A DNA stretch of 64,000 nt from Stutzerimonas stutzeri (GTDB lineage Bacteria; Pseudomonadota; Gammaproteobacteria; Pseudomonadales; Pseudomonadaceae): NCBI RefSeq assembly GCF_000219605.1, contig NC_015740.1, positions 992,001 through 1,056,000 of the forward strand, given 5' to 3'. How positions within the stretch are numbered: the stretch's first letter is position 1; each line of letters begins with the position of its first letter. This document shows positions 1 to 9,570 of the stretch, in pieces. Below the pieces are notes generated by a model. The model was not told where the DNA came from. It did no database searches and saw nothing but the letters and a program-made list of their open reading frames with translations. Both the position numbers and the translations under genes were made by a program.

Positions 1-3000
1 GCGCAGCTGTATCTGAGCCTGCCGCAAAGCGACTGGGCCGCCTGGTTGCCAGGCCGATTGACCGGCGCTTGGCAACTGCAGACGGCGCAGCTGGGGGGAG
101 AGCTCTGGCTGCGCTGGAAGGCGCAGCAGCTCGAGCGTGCCGTGCTGCGGTTGAACGCGCCGCGGCTGCGTGCCGCCTATGCCGAGCATCCGCCGGTCCA
201 GCTGGAGGATCTGGCGGTCGACGCCTACGTCGACCTGACCGAGCAGGGTTATCGGCTGCTGCTCGACCGCCTGGCTTTCGACCTTGAAGGTGAGCGCTGG
301 GGCGACGCGCGCCTGCTGCTGCAGGAGAGTCGGGCCGAGCAGCACTGGCGACTGCAGGCCGATCGGCTGAACGTCGCGCCGATCGCCAACCTTGCGCGTG
401 CGCTGGCGCCGCTGCCCGAGACGGCGGTGGAAACGCTGGGCGCGCTGCAGCCCAGCGGAACGCTGCGCAATCTGCGCGCGGACTTCTACCCCCAGATGGA
501 TTCGCCGCAGCGACTGCGCTTTGCGGCCAACCTGGAGCGGATCAGCTTCAGCGCGCAGAACTGGATTCCCGCAGTAGGCAATGGCAGCGGCAGCATCCAG
601 GGTGACCTGGCCAGCGGTGAGCTACGCCTGGACAGCGATGATTTCAGCCTGCATCTGGCGCCTCTTTATCCTGAACCCTGGCACTATCGGCACGGCGCCG
701 GCCGGCTGACCTGGACTCTGGATGAGCAGGCTTTCACCCTCGCCGCCCCCTATCTGCGCGTCGATGGAGAGGAGGGCAGGATCGCCGGCGATTTCCTGAT
801 TCGCCTCGCGCGCGATCCCGAAGTCGAGGACTACATGGACCTGCGCGTCGGCCTCAGCGAGGGTGATGCACGTTACACCGAGAAGTACCTGCCGACGAAA
901 TCGCCGGCGTTGAGCCCGGCGCTGGTCGATTGGCTCAAGGATGCGATTCGCGCGGGCACCGTCGAGCAGGGCTACTTCCAGTATCAGGGTGCGTTGAACA
1001 AAGGTGCCCCCGACAGTGCTCGCAGCATCAGCCTGTACTTCAAGGTGCGTGACGCCGAGCTGGCCTTCCAGCCGGGCTGGCCGGCCCTGCAGCAGGGGCG
1101 CGGCGAGGTCCTGGTGGAAGACAGCGGCGTCCGTGTGCGCCTTGCCGAAGGGCGGATTCTCGACAGCCGCGTGCATGACGTGACGGCGGAAGTGGCTCAT
1201 GTCGGCAGCGGGCAGGTGCCGCAATTGGCGATCAAGGGGCAGGTCAGCAGCAGCCTGCCAGATGCGCTGCGCCTGCTGCAGGAGGCACCGATCGGGACCG
1301 GCGAGACCTTCGCCGGCTGGCAAGGGCAGGGCGAACTGGATGGTGCGCTCGATCTGCAGATTCCATTGGGCAAGGGCACGCCACGGGTCGTCGTGGATTT
1401 TGCCAGCAGCGATGCGGCGCTACAGATCAAGGACCCAGCGCTGGCGTTCGAGCGGCTCAGCGGCCGATTTCGCTACGACACCGCGCGTGGGCTGAGCGCC
1501 GACGAGATTCAGGCACGGCTGTTCGGGCGCGCCGTCAACGGCAAGGCGGTTGCGACCGGTTCGGTCGGCAAGCCGGCCTCGCGCATCGAGGCGCGGGGCA
1601 GCGTGGCACTCAAACCGCTGCTGGAATGGCTCGACGTCAAGCAGCCGGTGCCGGCCAGCGGCGAACTGCCCTATCAGTTGCGCCTGGAACTGGCGGCCGA
1701 AAGCAGCCAGTTGCAGATCGACTCGTCGCTCCAGGGCCTGCGCATCGACCTCCCGGCGCCGTTCGGCAAGGCTGCCAGCGTGCGGCGCGACAGCACGTTG
1801 CGCATGTCCCTGCAGGGTGCGGAGCGACGCTATTCCATACGGCATGACGAGTTGGCCGCGCTGGTCTTCGTCGCGCCCCCTGATGCCTGGGCGCAGGGAC
1901 GCGGCGAGCTGCGCTTGGGTGGCGGTGCGGCGAATCTACCAGGGCGACCCGGGCTGTACGTCAAGGGGCGCCTGCCGGAGCTGGACTGGAATGCCTGGCG
2001 TGCCGTGCTTGATCAGCATGGCAAGGGCGACACGCAGCAGACGACCGGCTCGCTGCTGCGGCAGGTGCAGGTCGATATCGATCGTTTCGAGGGCTTCGGC
2101 ACCCGTATCGACAGGCTGGGCATCGACCTGCAACGCGGTTCTGCTGCCTGGTCCCTCGGCCTGCGCAGTTCGCTCGTCGGCGGCACGGTGCGTCTGCCGG
2201 ACGCCGATGACGGCATCATCGTAGCCAACCTGACCCACCTGCGCCTGCCGGCGGCAGAGCCTGGCGAAGCCGCCAGTGCGCGGTCGGATCCCCTGGCCGA
2301 CGTGGATCCGCAAAGCCTGCCGGCGATGGACCTGGCCATCGAGCGGGTTTCCCTTGGTGACGATCTGCTCGGCGCTTGGGCGCTCAAGCTGCGCCCAGTC
2401 GGCACTGGTGTGGAGTTTCGCGATCTCGCGTTGCAGCTCAAGGGGTTGAGGATCAGCGGAAACGGAGGTTGGGGCGCCGGGCAGAGCTGGTACAAGGGTC
2501 GGCTGGAAGGCGGCAACCTGGCCGACGTGCTGCTGGCCTGGGGCTTTGCGCCCTCGGTGACCAGCGAAAGCTTCCGCCTGGATGCCGACGGGCGCTGGCC
2601 GGGCTCGCCAGCCTGGTTCGCCATGGCGCGCTATTCCGGCAGCATGCAGCCCCGACTGCGCAAGGGGCAGTTCGTCGAGGTGGACGGCAGCGCGCAGGCA
2701 CTGCGGGTGTTCGGCGTGCTGAATTTCAACTCCATCGGCCGCCGGCTACGGCTGGATTTCTCCGATCTGTTCGGCAAGGGCCTCAGCTACGACCGGCTGG
2801 ACGGCAGCCTGCAGGCCGATGCTGGCGTTTTCACTACCCGCGAACCGATCACCGTCAGCGGGCCGTCGAGCAATCTGGAGCTGGATGGCACGCTCGACAT
2901 GGCGCGCGACGAGATCGACGCCAAGCTGCTGGTTACGTTGCCGATCAGCAACAACCTGCCGCTGGCAGCGCTGATCGTCGGTGCGCCAGCGATCGGCGGC

Positions 3001-3129
3001 GCGCTGTTCGTGGCTGACAAGCTGCTGGGTGATCGCGTCGCGCGCTTCGCCAGTGTGCAGTACGACGTCAAGGGGCCGTGGCAGTCGCCGAAGATCAGTT
3101 TCGACAAACCTTTCGAGAAGCCCAACTGA
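1..3129 (+). CDS. yhdP: YhdP family AsmA-like envelope protein, 3' part
   Basis: The reading frame is open from base 1 with no start in the window, so this is the C-terminal approximately 1042 residues of a larger protein; family members are about 1270 residues. The sequence is rich in beta-strand-like repeats and ends in an AsmA-type domain (LVTLPISNNLPLAALIVGAPAIGG region near the end), typical of the YhdP/TIGR02099 family. These proteins are inner-membrane anchored, bridge the periplasm and are implicated in phospholipid transport to the outer membrane. The nitrilase-fold gene follows after 43 nt, so the two may be co-transcribed. In Pseudomonas this gene normally lies between cafA/rng and the nitrilase gene, which fits this context. 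Confidence 0.88.
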   Translation, partial: AQLYLSLPQSDWAAWLPGRLTGAWQLQTAQLGGELWLRWKAQQLERAVLRLNAPRLRAAYAEHPPVQLEDLAVDAYVDLTEQGYRLLLDRLAFDLEGERWGDARLLLQESRAEQHWRLQADRLNVAPIANLARALAPLPETAVETLGALQPSGTLRNLRADFYPQMDSPQRLRFAANLERISFSAQNWIPAVGNGSGSIQGDLASGELRLDSDDFSLHLAPLYPEPWHYRHGAGRLTWTLDEQAFTLAAPYLRVDGEEGRIAGDFLIRLARDPEVEDYMDLRVGLSEGDARYTEKYLPTKSPALSPALVDWLKDAIRAGTVEQGYFQYQGALNKGAPDSARSISLYFKVRDAELAFQPGWPALQQGRGEVLVEDSGVRVRLAEGRILDSRVHDVTAEVAHVGSGQVPQLAIKGQVSSSLPDALRLLQEAPIGTGETFAGWQGQGELDGALDLQIPLGKGTPRVVVDFASSDAALQIKDPALAFERLSGRFRYDTARGLSADEIQARLFGRAVNGKAVATGSVGKPASRIEARGSVALKPLLEWLDVKQPVPASGELPYQLRLELAAESSQLQIDSSLQGLRIDLPAPFGKAASVRRDSTLRMSLQGAERRYSIRHDELAALVFVAPPDAWAQGRGELRLGGGAANLPGRPGLYVKGRLPELDWNAWRAVLDQHGKGDTQQTTGSLLRQVQVDIDRFEGFGTRIDRLGIDLQRGSAAWSLGLRSSLVGGTVRLPDADDGIIVANLTHLRLPAAEPGEAASARSDPLADVDPQSLPAMDLAIERVSLGDDLLGAWALKLRPVGTGVEFRDLALQLKGLRISGNGGWGAGQSWYKGRLEGGNLADVLLAWGFAPSVTSESFRLDADGRWPGSPAWFAMARYSGSMQPRLRKGQFVEVDGSAQALRVFGVLNFNSIGRRLRLDFSDLFGKGLSYDRLDGSLQADAGVFTTREPITVSGPSSNLELDGTLDMARDEIDAKLLVTLPISNNLPLAALIVGAPAIGGALFVADKLLGDRVARFASVQYDVKGPWQSPKISFDKPFEKPN

Positions 3130-3172
3130 GCCGGGTTCGCAGCGGGCTTCGCATCTCACTAGCGGGGAGCCT

Positions 3173-4018
3173 ATGTCCTTAGCCGTGATTCAAATGGCCA
3201 CCGGGGCCGAGGTCGCGCACAACCTGGCCCAGGCGCGGCAATTGCTCGAACAGGCGGCGGAGGCCGGTGCGCGTCTGGCGGTGCTGCCGGAAAACTTCGC
3301 TGCCATGGGCCGCAATGATCTGCCGAGCCTCGGCCGCGCCGAGGCCATGGGCGAGGGCCCGATCCTGCCGTGGTTGAAACAAGCCGCCCGCGACCTCAGG
3401 TTGTGGATAGTCGCCGGGACCCTGCCGTTACCGCCCGACGATTGCCCGCAGGGCAAGCCCAACGCCTGCTCGCTGCTCATCGACGAGCAGGGGCAGCGGG
3501 TGGCGCGTTACGACAAGCTGCATCTATTCGACGCGGATGTCGCCGACAGCCGCGGCCGATATCGCGAGTCCGATGACTATGCGGCGGGCAGTCAGGTGGT
3601 GGTGGCCGATACGCCGCTCGGAAGGCTGGGCATGAGCGTGTGTTACGACCTGCGCTTTGCCGAGCTGTATACCGCTTTGCGGGCGGCGGGCGCGGAATTG
3701 ATCAGCGTGCCCTCGGCGTTTACCGCGGTGACCGGCGAGGCCCACTGGACCGCGCTGATTCGCGCGCGGGCCATCGAGACCCAGTGCTATGTCCTGGCGG
3801 CGGCACAGGGCGGCGAGCACCCTGGTGGTCGCATCACCCATGGGCATTCGTCTATCGTTGACCCATGGGGCCGGCTGCTGTGCGAGCAGCCGAGCGGTGA
3901 GGCGGCTCTGCTTGCCGAGCGAGACGCAATCGAGCAGGCCGCTATCCGCCAACGCATGCTGGTGCAACGTCACCGCCGATTTTCCGTACCGTGCCTGGGC
4001 ACGGAACCTTTGGAGTAG
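3173..4018 (+). CDS. Carbon-nitrogen hydrolase (nitrilase superfamily)
   Basis: A 281-residue protein of the nitrilase/omega-amidase fold. The catalytic triad is visible: Glu40 (LPEN), Lys115 (YDKLHLFD) and Cys157 (SVCYDLRF). The closest family is Nit1/YbeM-like, whose members hydrolyse deaminated glutathione and small omega-amides; the substrate here is inferred. The start ATG at 3173 is preceded by GGGGAG and gives the standard N-terminus MSLAVIQM; a longer upstream frame overlaps yhdP and is not needed. tldD begins 2 nt after the stop codon, so the genes are almost certainly co-transcribed. Confidence 0.9.
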   Translation: MSLAVIQMATGAEVAHNLAQARQLLEQAAEAGARLAVLPENFAAMGRNDLPSLGRAEAMGEGPILPWLKQAARDLRLWIVAGTLPLPPDDCPQGKPNACSLLIDEQGQRVARYDKLHLFDADVADSRGRYRESDDYAAGSQVVVADTPLGRLGMSVCYDLRFAELYTALRAAGAELISVPSAFTAVTGEAHWTALIRARAIETQCYVLAAAQGGEHPGGRITHGHSSIVDPWGRLLCEQPSGEAALLAERDAIEQAAIRQRMLVQRHRRFSVPCLGTEPLE

Positions 4019-4020
4019 AT

Positions 4021-5463
4021 ATGAGTGAACTGCTGTTACCCGTCACCGAGCGACTGCTGACCCCCGGAGGTCTGGGACTCGACGATCTGCCCGGTTTGCT
4101 GGGTGAGCTCGCCGGCCCCGGCGTGGATGCCGCGGACCTGTATTTCCAGGACCAGGTATCCGAGTCCTGGGTGCTCGAGGATGGCATCGTCAAGGAAGGC
4201 GGGTTCCACCTCGAGCAGGGCGTGGGCGTACGGGCGCTGTCGGGGGAGAAGACCGGCTTTGCCTACAGCAATGCGATCACTGCCGATGCCCTGCGTCAGG
4301 CCGCGCAGGCCGCCCGCTCCATCGCCCGTAGCGGGCAGCAGGGGCAGGTCAAGGTGCTCGGCAGGGCGGCCTTCGCGCCGCTGTATCATCAGGATAATCC
4401 GCTGGATGGCCTGAGCCGCGCCGAGAAGGTGGACCTGCTCAAGCGCATCGACGTAGCCACCCGTGCGCTGGACCCACGCATCAAGCAGGTCACGGTGAGC
4501 CTGGCGGGCGTATGGGAACATATTCTCGTCGCTGCCATGGATGGCGGACTGGCGGCGGATATCCGCCCGCTGGTGCGCTTCAACGTCAGTGTGATCGTCG
4601 AGCAGAACGGCCGCCGGGAGCGCGGAGGGCAGGGCGGTGGCGGGCGCACCGGGTATCAGTACTTCCTCAGCGAAGACCGCGCCATGGGCTATGCCCGCGA
4701 AGCGCTGCGCCAGGCGCTGGTCAATCTCGAGGCGGTGCCAGCGCCGGCCGGTTCGCTGCCGGTGGTGCTGGGGCCGGGCTGGTCCGGCGTGCTGCTGCAC
4801 GAGGCCGTCGGCCACGGCCTGGAAGGCGACTTCAACCGCAAGGGCAGCTCAGCCTACAGCGGCCGCATCGGCCAGCAGGTCGCGTCGAAGCTGTGCACCA
4901 TAGTTGATGACGGCACCCTGGCCGACCGCCGCGGCTCGCTCAGCGTCGACGACGAAGGTACGCCGACGCAGTGCACCACACTGATCGAGAACGGCATCCT
5001 CAAGGGCTATATCCAGGACAAGCTCAATGCGCGCCTGATGGGCGTCGCACCGACCGGCAATGGTCGCCGCGAGTCTTACGCGCATCTGCCCATGCCGCGC
5101 ATGACCAACACCTACATGCTGGCCGGCGAAAGCGACCCCGAGGAGATCATCCGCTCGGTGAAGAAGGGCATCTACTGCGCCAGCCTCGGCGGCGGCCAGG
5201 TGGACATCACCAGCGGCAAGTTCGTCTTCTCCACCAGTGAGGCCTATCTGGTCGAAGACGGCAGGATCACTGCGCCGGTCAAGGGTGCGACGCTGATCGG
5301 CAACGGTCCGGAGGTGATGAATCGCGTGTCCATGGTGGGCAACGACCTGGCACTGGACAGCGGAGTCGGCACCTGCGGCAAGGATGGCCAATCGGTGCCG
5401 GTCGGCGTCGGCCAGCCGACGCTGAAGATCGACGAAATCACGGTGGGGGGGACCGGCGCTTGA
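4021..5463 (+). CDS. tldD: Metalloprotease TldD
   Basis: A 480-residue TldD subunit of the TldD/TldE (PmbA) heterodimeric zinc metalloprotease, known for maturation of microcin B17 and degradation of CcdA in E. coli. The HExxxH zinc motif HEAVGH is at residues 260-265, followed by GLEGD. The start ATG at 4021 lies 2 nt after the nitrilase stop. The partner gene pmbA is 0.7 kb downstream on the same strand, separated by convergent darP. Having both subunits close together is usual in Pseudomonas. Confidence 0.96.
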   Translation: MSELLLPVTERLLTPGGLGLDDLPGLLGELAGPGVDAADLYFQDQVSESWVLEDGIVKEGGFHLEQGVGVRALSGEKTGFAYSNAITADALRQAAQAARSIARSGQQGQVKVLGRAAFAPLYHQDNPLDGLSRAEKVDLLKRIDVATRALDPRIKQVTVSLAGVWEHILVAAMDGGLAADIRPLVRFNVSVIVEQNGRRERGGQGGGGRTGYQYFLSEDRAMGYAREALRQALVNLEAVPAPAGSLPVVLGPGWSGVLLHEAVGHGLEGDFNRKGSSAYSGRIGQQVASKLCTIVDDGTLADRRGSLSVDDEGTPTQCTTLIENGILKGYIQDKLNARLMGVAPTGNGRRESYAHLPMPRMTNTYMLAGESDPEEIIRSVKKGIYCASLGGGQVDITSGKFVFSTSEAYLVEDGRITAPVKGATLIGNGPEVMNRVSMVGNDLALDSGVGTCGKDGQSVPVGVGQPTLKIDEITVGGTGA

Positions 5464-5479
5464 CGCTGCCGGTCATCAG

Positions 5480-5504
5480 GTGCCGACTCGGGGTCAGCCG
5501 GCAC
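5480..5504. terminator. Candidate hairpin between convergent tldD and darP
   Basis: GTGCCG at 5480-5485 pairs with CGGCAC at 5499-5504, with two further inner pairs and one mismatch. It lies in the 57-nt gap between the converging tldD and darP stop codons. There is no T-tract, so a role in bidirectional termination is only suggested by position. Confidence 0.35.
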
Positions 5505-5520
5505 ATGAGAAAGGACCTGT

Positions 5521-6042
5521 TTATCGCAGGCCGCGCTTGGTCTCGTCCAGGTCGCGGATGTATTTGAAGATCTTGCGGCTGGCAGCCGGCGGCTTGTTGC
5601 GCGCCGCTTCATGCTGGGCGTGGCGGATCAGCCCGCGCAGATGCTGGCGGTCGGTTTCGGGGAATTCGACGACGAAGGCTTCCAGCGTCTCGTCATTGCC
5701 GGCGATGAGCCGGTCGCGCCAGCGCTCGAGGGCGTGGAAGCGTTCGTTGTACTGGCGGGTCGAGGCGTCGAGTTGATCGACCAGGGCGACGATGGCATCG
5801 ACATCCTGATCACGCATCAGCTTGCCGATGTACTGGATGTGCCGTTTGCGGGCGATATGCGCCTTGTGCTTCGGGGCGTCGGCCAGGGCCTTGTGCAGCG
5901 CGTCGCTGAGCGGCAGCCGGGCGATGAGGTCGGGTTTGAGCGTGGTCAGGCGTTCGCCGAGTTCCTGCAGGGCGAGCAGTTCGCGCTTGACCTGGGATTT
6001 GCTTTTTTCGTCGAAATCATCGACGTCGGAGTGTTCAGACAT
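5521..6042 (-). CDS. darP: Ribosome-associated protein DarP (YjgA)
   Basis: A 173-residue protein of the DUF615/YjgA family, now called DarP, a late 50S ribosomal subunit assembly factor. The N-terminus is acidic ([17 protein letters not shown]) followed by a helical, highly charged body with the family motif [10 protein letters not shown]. It is monocistronic, divergent from pmbA and convergent with tldD; the position between tldD and pmbA is the usual one in Pseudomonas. The annotated start gives the usual family length. Confidence 0.92.
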   Translation of the reverse strand: MSEHSDVDDFDEKSKSQVKRELLALQELGERLTTLKPDLIARLPLSDALHKALADAPKHKAHIARKRHIQYIGKLMRDQDVDAIVALVDQLDASTRQYNERFHALERWRDRLIAGNDETLEAFVVEFPETDRQHLRGLIRHAQHEAARNKPPAASRKIFKYIRDLDETKRGLR

Positions 6043-6157
6043 GGGGATGGTCCACTAGGAAATGCCGCCATGATAGCAGCAGCCCTGGCAGCAGGCTCCC
6101 GACTGGCCGCGCCGGGCTGCAATTGATTTGAGTGCAGGTGTTGTTTTGGGAGTGCTT

Positions 6158-7504
6158 ATGAGTGAAGTAGACGGCATCGGTCCGCATGCGCTGCCCGGTT
6201 TGCGCGAGAAGGTCGAGCGCATCATCGAGGAAGCGCGGCGGCAGGGCGCCAGCGCCAGCGAGGTCTCTGTCTCCATGGAGCAGGGGCTGTCCACGACGGT
6301 GCGCCAGGGTGAAGTGGAAACGGTCGAATTCAATCGGGACCAGGGTTTCGGCATTACCCTCTATGTCGGCCAGAGCAAGGGCTCGGCCAGCACCACCGGC
6401 AGCGGCGACGAGGCCATCCGGGAAACCGTGGCCGCCGCGCTGGCCATCGCCAGGCACGCTTCGCAGGACGAGTTTGCCGGCCTGGCCGACGCCACGCTGA
6501 TGGCTCGGGAGCTTCCCGATCTGGATCTCTACCATCCATGGTCGATTACCCCGGAGCAGGCGATCGAGCAGGCGCTGAGTTGTGAAAGCGCGGCGTTCGA
6601 CTTCGATGCACGCATCCGCAACGCCGACGGCACCAGTCTCAACACCCATCAGGGCTGCCGTGCCTACGGCAACAGCAATGGCTTTATCGGCGGTTATTGC
6701 AGCACACGGCACAGTCTGAGCTGCGTGATGATCGCCGAAAGCGAAGGCCAGATGCAGCGCGACTACTTCTACGACGTCAACCGTATCGGCGAGGCGCTGA
6801 TCGATCCACAGACCATCGGCCGGCGCGCAGCCGAGCGTGCAGTGCGGCGCCTGGGCGCGCGACCGATCCCGACTTGCGAGGTGCCGGTGTTGTTCGCGCC
6901 GGAGCTGGCGACGGGGCTGTTTAGCCATTTCATCGCCGCCATCTCCGGCGGCAACCTGTATCGCAAGGCCTCCTATCTGGAGGACGCACTGGGCCAGACG
7001 CTGTTCCCCGAATGGCTGAGTCTCGACGAACGCCCACATATCCCGCGTGCGCTTGGCAGCGCCAGCTACGATGGCGATGGCCTGGCGACCTACGCCAAGC
7101 CTTTCGTGGAAAACGGCCGCCTGATTTCCTATGTGCTTTCGACCTATTCCGGGCGCAAGCTGGGCATGCCGAGCACTGCCAACGCGGGTGGCGTGCACAA
7201 CCTGTTCGTCAGCCACGGTGAGGAAGATCAGGCTGCCCTGCTGCGACGCATGGGGCGCGGCCTGCTGGTGACCGAGCTGATGGGGCAGGGACTGAATCTG
7301 GTCACCGGTGACTATTCACGCGGCGCCGGCGGCTACTGGGTGGAGAACGGCGAGATCCAGTTCCCCGTGCAGGAGGTGACCATCGCCGGCAATCTGCGCG
7401 ACATGTTCCGCCAGATCGTCGCCATTGGTTGCGACATCGAGACGCGCGGCAACGTGCGGACCGGCTCGGTGCTGATCGAGCGAATGATGGTGGCCGGGAA
7501 GTAA
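6158..7504 (+). CDS. pmbA: Metalloprotease PmbA (TldE)
   Basis: A 448-residue TldE/PmbA subunit. It shares the TldD fold but lacks the HExxxH motif, as expected for the non-zinc-binding partner. Conserved stretches include GGNLYRKASYLED and the C-terminal GNVRTGSVLIERMMVAGK. ATG at 6158 (MSEVDGIG) was chosen because it lies 11 nt after GGGAG; an in-frame ATG 30 nt upstream adds nonconserved residues. It acts with TldD in peptide maturation and degradation. Confidence 0.94.
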   Translation: MSEVDGIGPHALPGLREKVERIIEEARRQGASASEVSVSMEQGLSTTVRQGEVETVEFNRDQGFGITLYVGQSKGSASTTGSGDEAIRETVAAALAIARHASQDEFAGLADATLMARELPDLDLYHPWSITPEQAIEQALSCESAAFDFDARIRNADGTSLNTHQGCRAYGNSNGFIGGYCSTRHSLSCVMIAESEGQMQRDYFYDVNRIGEALIDPQTIGRRAAERAVRRLGARPIPTCEVPVLFAPELATGLFSHFIAAISGGNLYRKASYLEDALGQTLFPEWLSLDERPHIPRALGSASYDGDGLATYAKPFVENGRLISYVLSTYSGRKLGMPSTANAGGVHNLFVSHGEEDQAALLRRMGRGLLVTELMGQGLNLVTGDYSRGAGGYWVENGEIQFPVQEVTIAGNLRDMFRQIVAIGCDIETRGNVRTGSVLIERMMVAGK

Positions 7505-7516
7505 GCGGGAGGGTGT

Positions 7517-7539
7517 GGCGTGCTCGCTGCGAGCACGCC
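7517..7539. terminator. Hairpin between convergent pmbA and ptsO
   Basis: A near-perfect palindrome, GGCGTGCTCG-CTG-CGAGCACGCC, occupies most of the 50-nt gap between the converging stop codons of pmbA and ptsO. The 10-bp GC-rich stem would be very stable. It lacks a T-tract on either strand, so it may act as a 3' end barrier or a bidirectional attenuator rather than a classical terminator. Confidence 0.45.
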
Positions 7540-7554
7540 CGAATGGGCGGACGG

Positions 7555-7827
7555 CTATTCGCCTTCTTCGAAGTAGTCGTCGATCAACGCCACGAGGGCG
7601 TCCAGGGCTTCTTCTTCCTGCTCGCCATCGGCATGCAGATGCACCGTAGTGCCCTTGCTGGCGGCCAGCATCATGACGGCCATGATGCTCTTGCCGTCGA
7701 CCAGCGTGGCGGGACAGCGGCCCACCCGGATCTTGCAGGGAAAGCGGTTGGCGACGGCGACGAACTTGGCCGCCGCACGCGCGTGCAGGCCAAGCTTGTT
7801 GATGATGGTGACTTCGCGGGCGGGCAT
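7555..7827 (-). CDS. ptsO: Nitrogen PTS phosphocarrier NPr
   Basis: A 90-residue HPr-like protein. The phosphorylatable His15 sits in the motif NKLGLHARAA, and the regulatory-serine region (GKSIMAVM) is present. NPr passes phosphate from EI-Ntr (PtsP, not in this window) to EIIA-Ntr (PtsN), whose gene lies upstream in the same operon. The start ATG (complement of 7825-7827) gives the standard length; a longer frame running into rapZ is not supported. This is the last gene of the rpoN cluster. Confidence 0.94.
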   Translation of the reverse strand: MPAREVTIINKLGLHARAAAKFVAVANRFPCKIRVGRCPATLVDGKSIMAVMMLAASKGTTVHLHADGEQEEEALDALVALIDDYFEEGE

Positions 7828-7841
7828 GGGTTTACGTATTC

Positions 7842-8699
7842 CTAGGCGAGATCCCGGTGACGGACCTGCAGGTTCTTCAGCGGCTCCTTGAGCGCCAGAC
7901 CGAGTCGCTCGGCTAGGTACACCGAGCGGTGATGGCCTCCGGTGCAGCCGATGGCGATGGTGACGTACGCTCGGTTGCTGGCGGCGAAGCGTGGCAGCCA
8001 TTTGCTCAGGTAAGCGTGGATGTCCTGAAACATCTCCTCCACATCGGACTGGGCGGCCAGATAGTCGATCACCGGCTGATCGAGCCCGGAGAAGTCGCGC
8101 AATTCGGCCTTCCAGTACGGGTTGGGCAGGCAGCGCACGTCGAATACCAGATCGGCATCGACCGGCATGCCGCGCTTGAATCCGAACGATTCGATGAGAA
8201 AGGCCGTGCCTGGCTCAGGCTTGTTGAGCAGCCGCAGCTTGAGCATGTCGCGCAGCTGATAGAGGTTCAGGTGCGTGGTGTCGATCTTCAGGTCGGCATG
8301 ATCGATGATTGCCGCCAGCAGCAGCTCCTCGTCACGAATCGCCTCGGCCAGCGAACGGCTTTCGTTGGTCAGCGGGTGGCGCCGACGGGTTTCGGAGAAG
8401 CGCTTGAGCAGGGTTTCGTCGTCGGCATCCAGATACAGCACGTCGCACTGAATATGCCGGGCGCGAACCTCTTCGAGCAGTTCGGGAAAACGCTTGAGCT
8501 GGCTGGGCAGGTTGCGCGCATCGATCGACACGGCAACCTGTGGGTGCAGCAGTTCGGTGTGCAGCAGGGCGCGCTCGGCAAGCTCGGGCAGCAGGCCAGC
8601 GGGCAGGTTGTCGATGCAGTAGAACCCGTTGTCTTCGAGTACGTTCAGCGCGGTGCTCTTGCCCGAGCCCGAACGCCCACTGACGATGATCAGTCGCAT
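7842..8699 (-). CDS. rapZ: RNase adapter protein RapZ
   Basis: A 285-residue P-loop protein with Walker A GRSGSGKS at residues 8-15 and the conserved C-terminal domain ([20 protein letters not shown]). In E. coli RapZ directs RNase E to the sRNA GlmZ and so controls GlmS and amino-sugar supply; its RNA target in Pseudomonas is not established. It sits between ptsN and ptsO with gaps of only 14-15 nt, the conserved arrangement. Confidence 0.95.
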   Translation of the reverse strand: MRLIIVSGRSGSGKSTALNVLEDNGFYCIDNLPAGLLPELAERALLHTELLHPQVAVSIDARNLPSQLKRFPELLEEVRARHIQCDVLYLDADDETLLKRFSETRRRHPLTNESRSLAEAIRDEELLLAAIIDHADLKIDTTHLNLYQLRDMLKLRLLNKPEPGTAFLIESFGFKRGMPVDADLVFDVRCLPNPYWKAELRDFSGLDQPVIDYLAAQSDVEEMFQDIHAYLSKWLPRFAASNRAYVTIAIGCTGGHHRSVYLAERLGLALKEPLKNLQVRHRDLA

Positions 8700-8714
8700 C
8701 TGTACCCCATCGCG

Positions 8715-9179
8715 CTAGCCACCGTTCTGCACATCCACGACGACCTGGTACAGGCTGTCGTTGCTGGGTGCCTCGCGCAGACGTTGCCGTACCTCTTCAC
8801 GGTCGAGCATGCTGGCGATCTGGCGCAGCAACTCGAGGTGCTCGTCGGTGGCCGCCTCCGGGACCAGCAGCACGAACAGCAGATCGACCGGGGCGCCATC
8901 GATGGCGTCGAAGTCCACCGGCGTTTCCAGGCGCAGCACGGCACTCACGGGGGCATTGCAGCCGACCATGCGGCAGTGCGGAATGGCGATGCCATTGCCG
9001 AAGCCGGTCGAGCCCAGCTTTTCACGGGCGATCAGGCTTTCGAAGATGGTCTGGGAGTCGAGGTCGGAAAGGTCCTGGGCGATCACCTTGGCGATCTGCT
9101 CCAGGACGCGCTTCTTGCTACCGCCCGGGACGTTCACCAGGGAACGTCCGGGGGTCAGGATGTTTTCGAGTCGGATCAT
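8715..9179 (-). CDS. ptsN: PTS EIIA-Ntr regulatory protein PtsN
   Basis: A 154-residue PTS EIIA type-2 domain protein. The active-site histidine is His68 in GIAIPHCRMVG. It receives phosphate from NPr and, in its two states, regulates potassium uptake, sigma-54 related functions and stress responses. It lies directly after hpf (8-nt gap) and before rapZ, so it is part of the rpoN operon. Confidence 0.95.
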   Translation of the reverse strand: MIRLENILTPGRSLVNVPGGSKKRVLEQIAKVIAQDLSDLDSQTIFESLIAREKLGSTGFGNGIAIPHCRMVGCNAPVSAVLRLETPVDFDAIDGAPVDLLFVLLVPEAATDEHLELLRQIASMLDREEVRQRLREAPSNDSLYQVVVDVQNGG

Positions 9180-9187
9180 AATGAGCG

Positions 9188-9496
9188 TCAGCGGGTGACG
9201 GCACCCTGGGTGTGGTCGAGCTGCTTCTCCTTGTGCTTGATCAGCTGACGGTCGAGCTTGTCGACCAGCAGGTCCACGGCAGCGTACATGTCTTCGTGTT
9301 CGGCATTGCCCACCACTTCGCGACCGGCGACGTGCAGGGTGGCTTCGGCTTTCTGCTTGAGTTTCTCGACCTGCAGGACCACTTGGACGCTGATGATGCG
9401 GTCGAAATGACGGGCCAGTCGGTCGAATTTCTCCTCGATGTAGTCACGCAGGGCATCGGTAACTTCCAGATGAACACCGCTGATGTTGACTTGCAT
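9188..9496 (-). CDS. hpf: Ribosome hibernation promoting factor (short HPF)
   Basis: A 102-residue protein of the S30AE/HPF family (MQVNISGVHLEVTDALRDYI). Its length matches short HPF, which promotes 100S ribosome dimers together with RMF, not the long form with a C-terminal dimerisation domain. The start ATG (complement of 9494-9496) follows an AAGGAGATAG ribosome binding site. It sits immediately after rpoN, as in most gammaproteobacteria. Confidence 0.94.
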   Translation of the reverse strand: MQVNISGVHLEVTDALRDYIEEKFDRLARHFDRIISVQVVLQVEKLKQKAEATLHVAGREVVGNAEHEDMYAAVDLLVDKLDRQLIKHKEKQLDHTQGAVTR

Positions 9497-9570
9497 ACTG
9501 CTATCTCCTTTGCCTTGTGCGAAGAGCAGGTCTTGAGGCCTGCCGCCGGGACAGTTCGACCAGTGGCCGA

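Noticed and set aside
7929..9248. A 439-codon plus-strand frame opposite rapZ and ptsN
   Set aside because: Antisense shadow of well-supported genes in a conserved operon.
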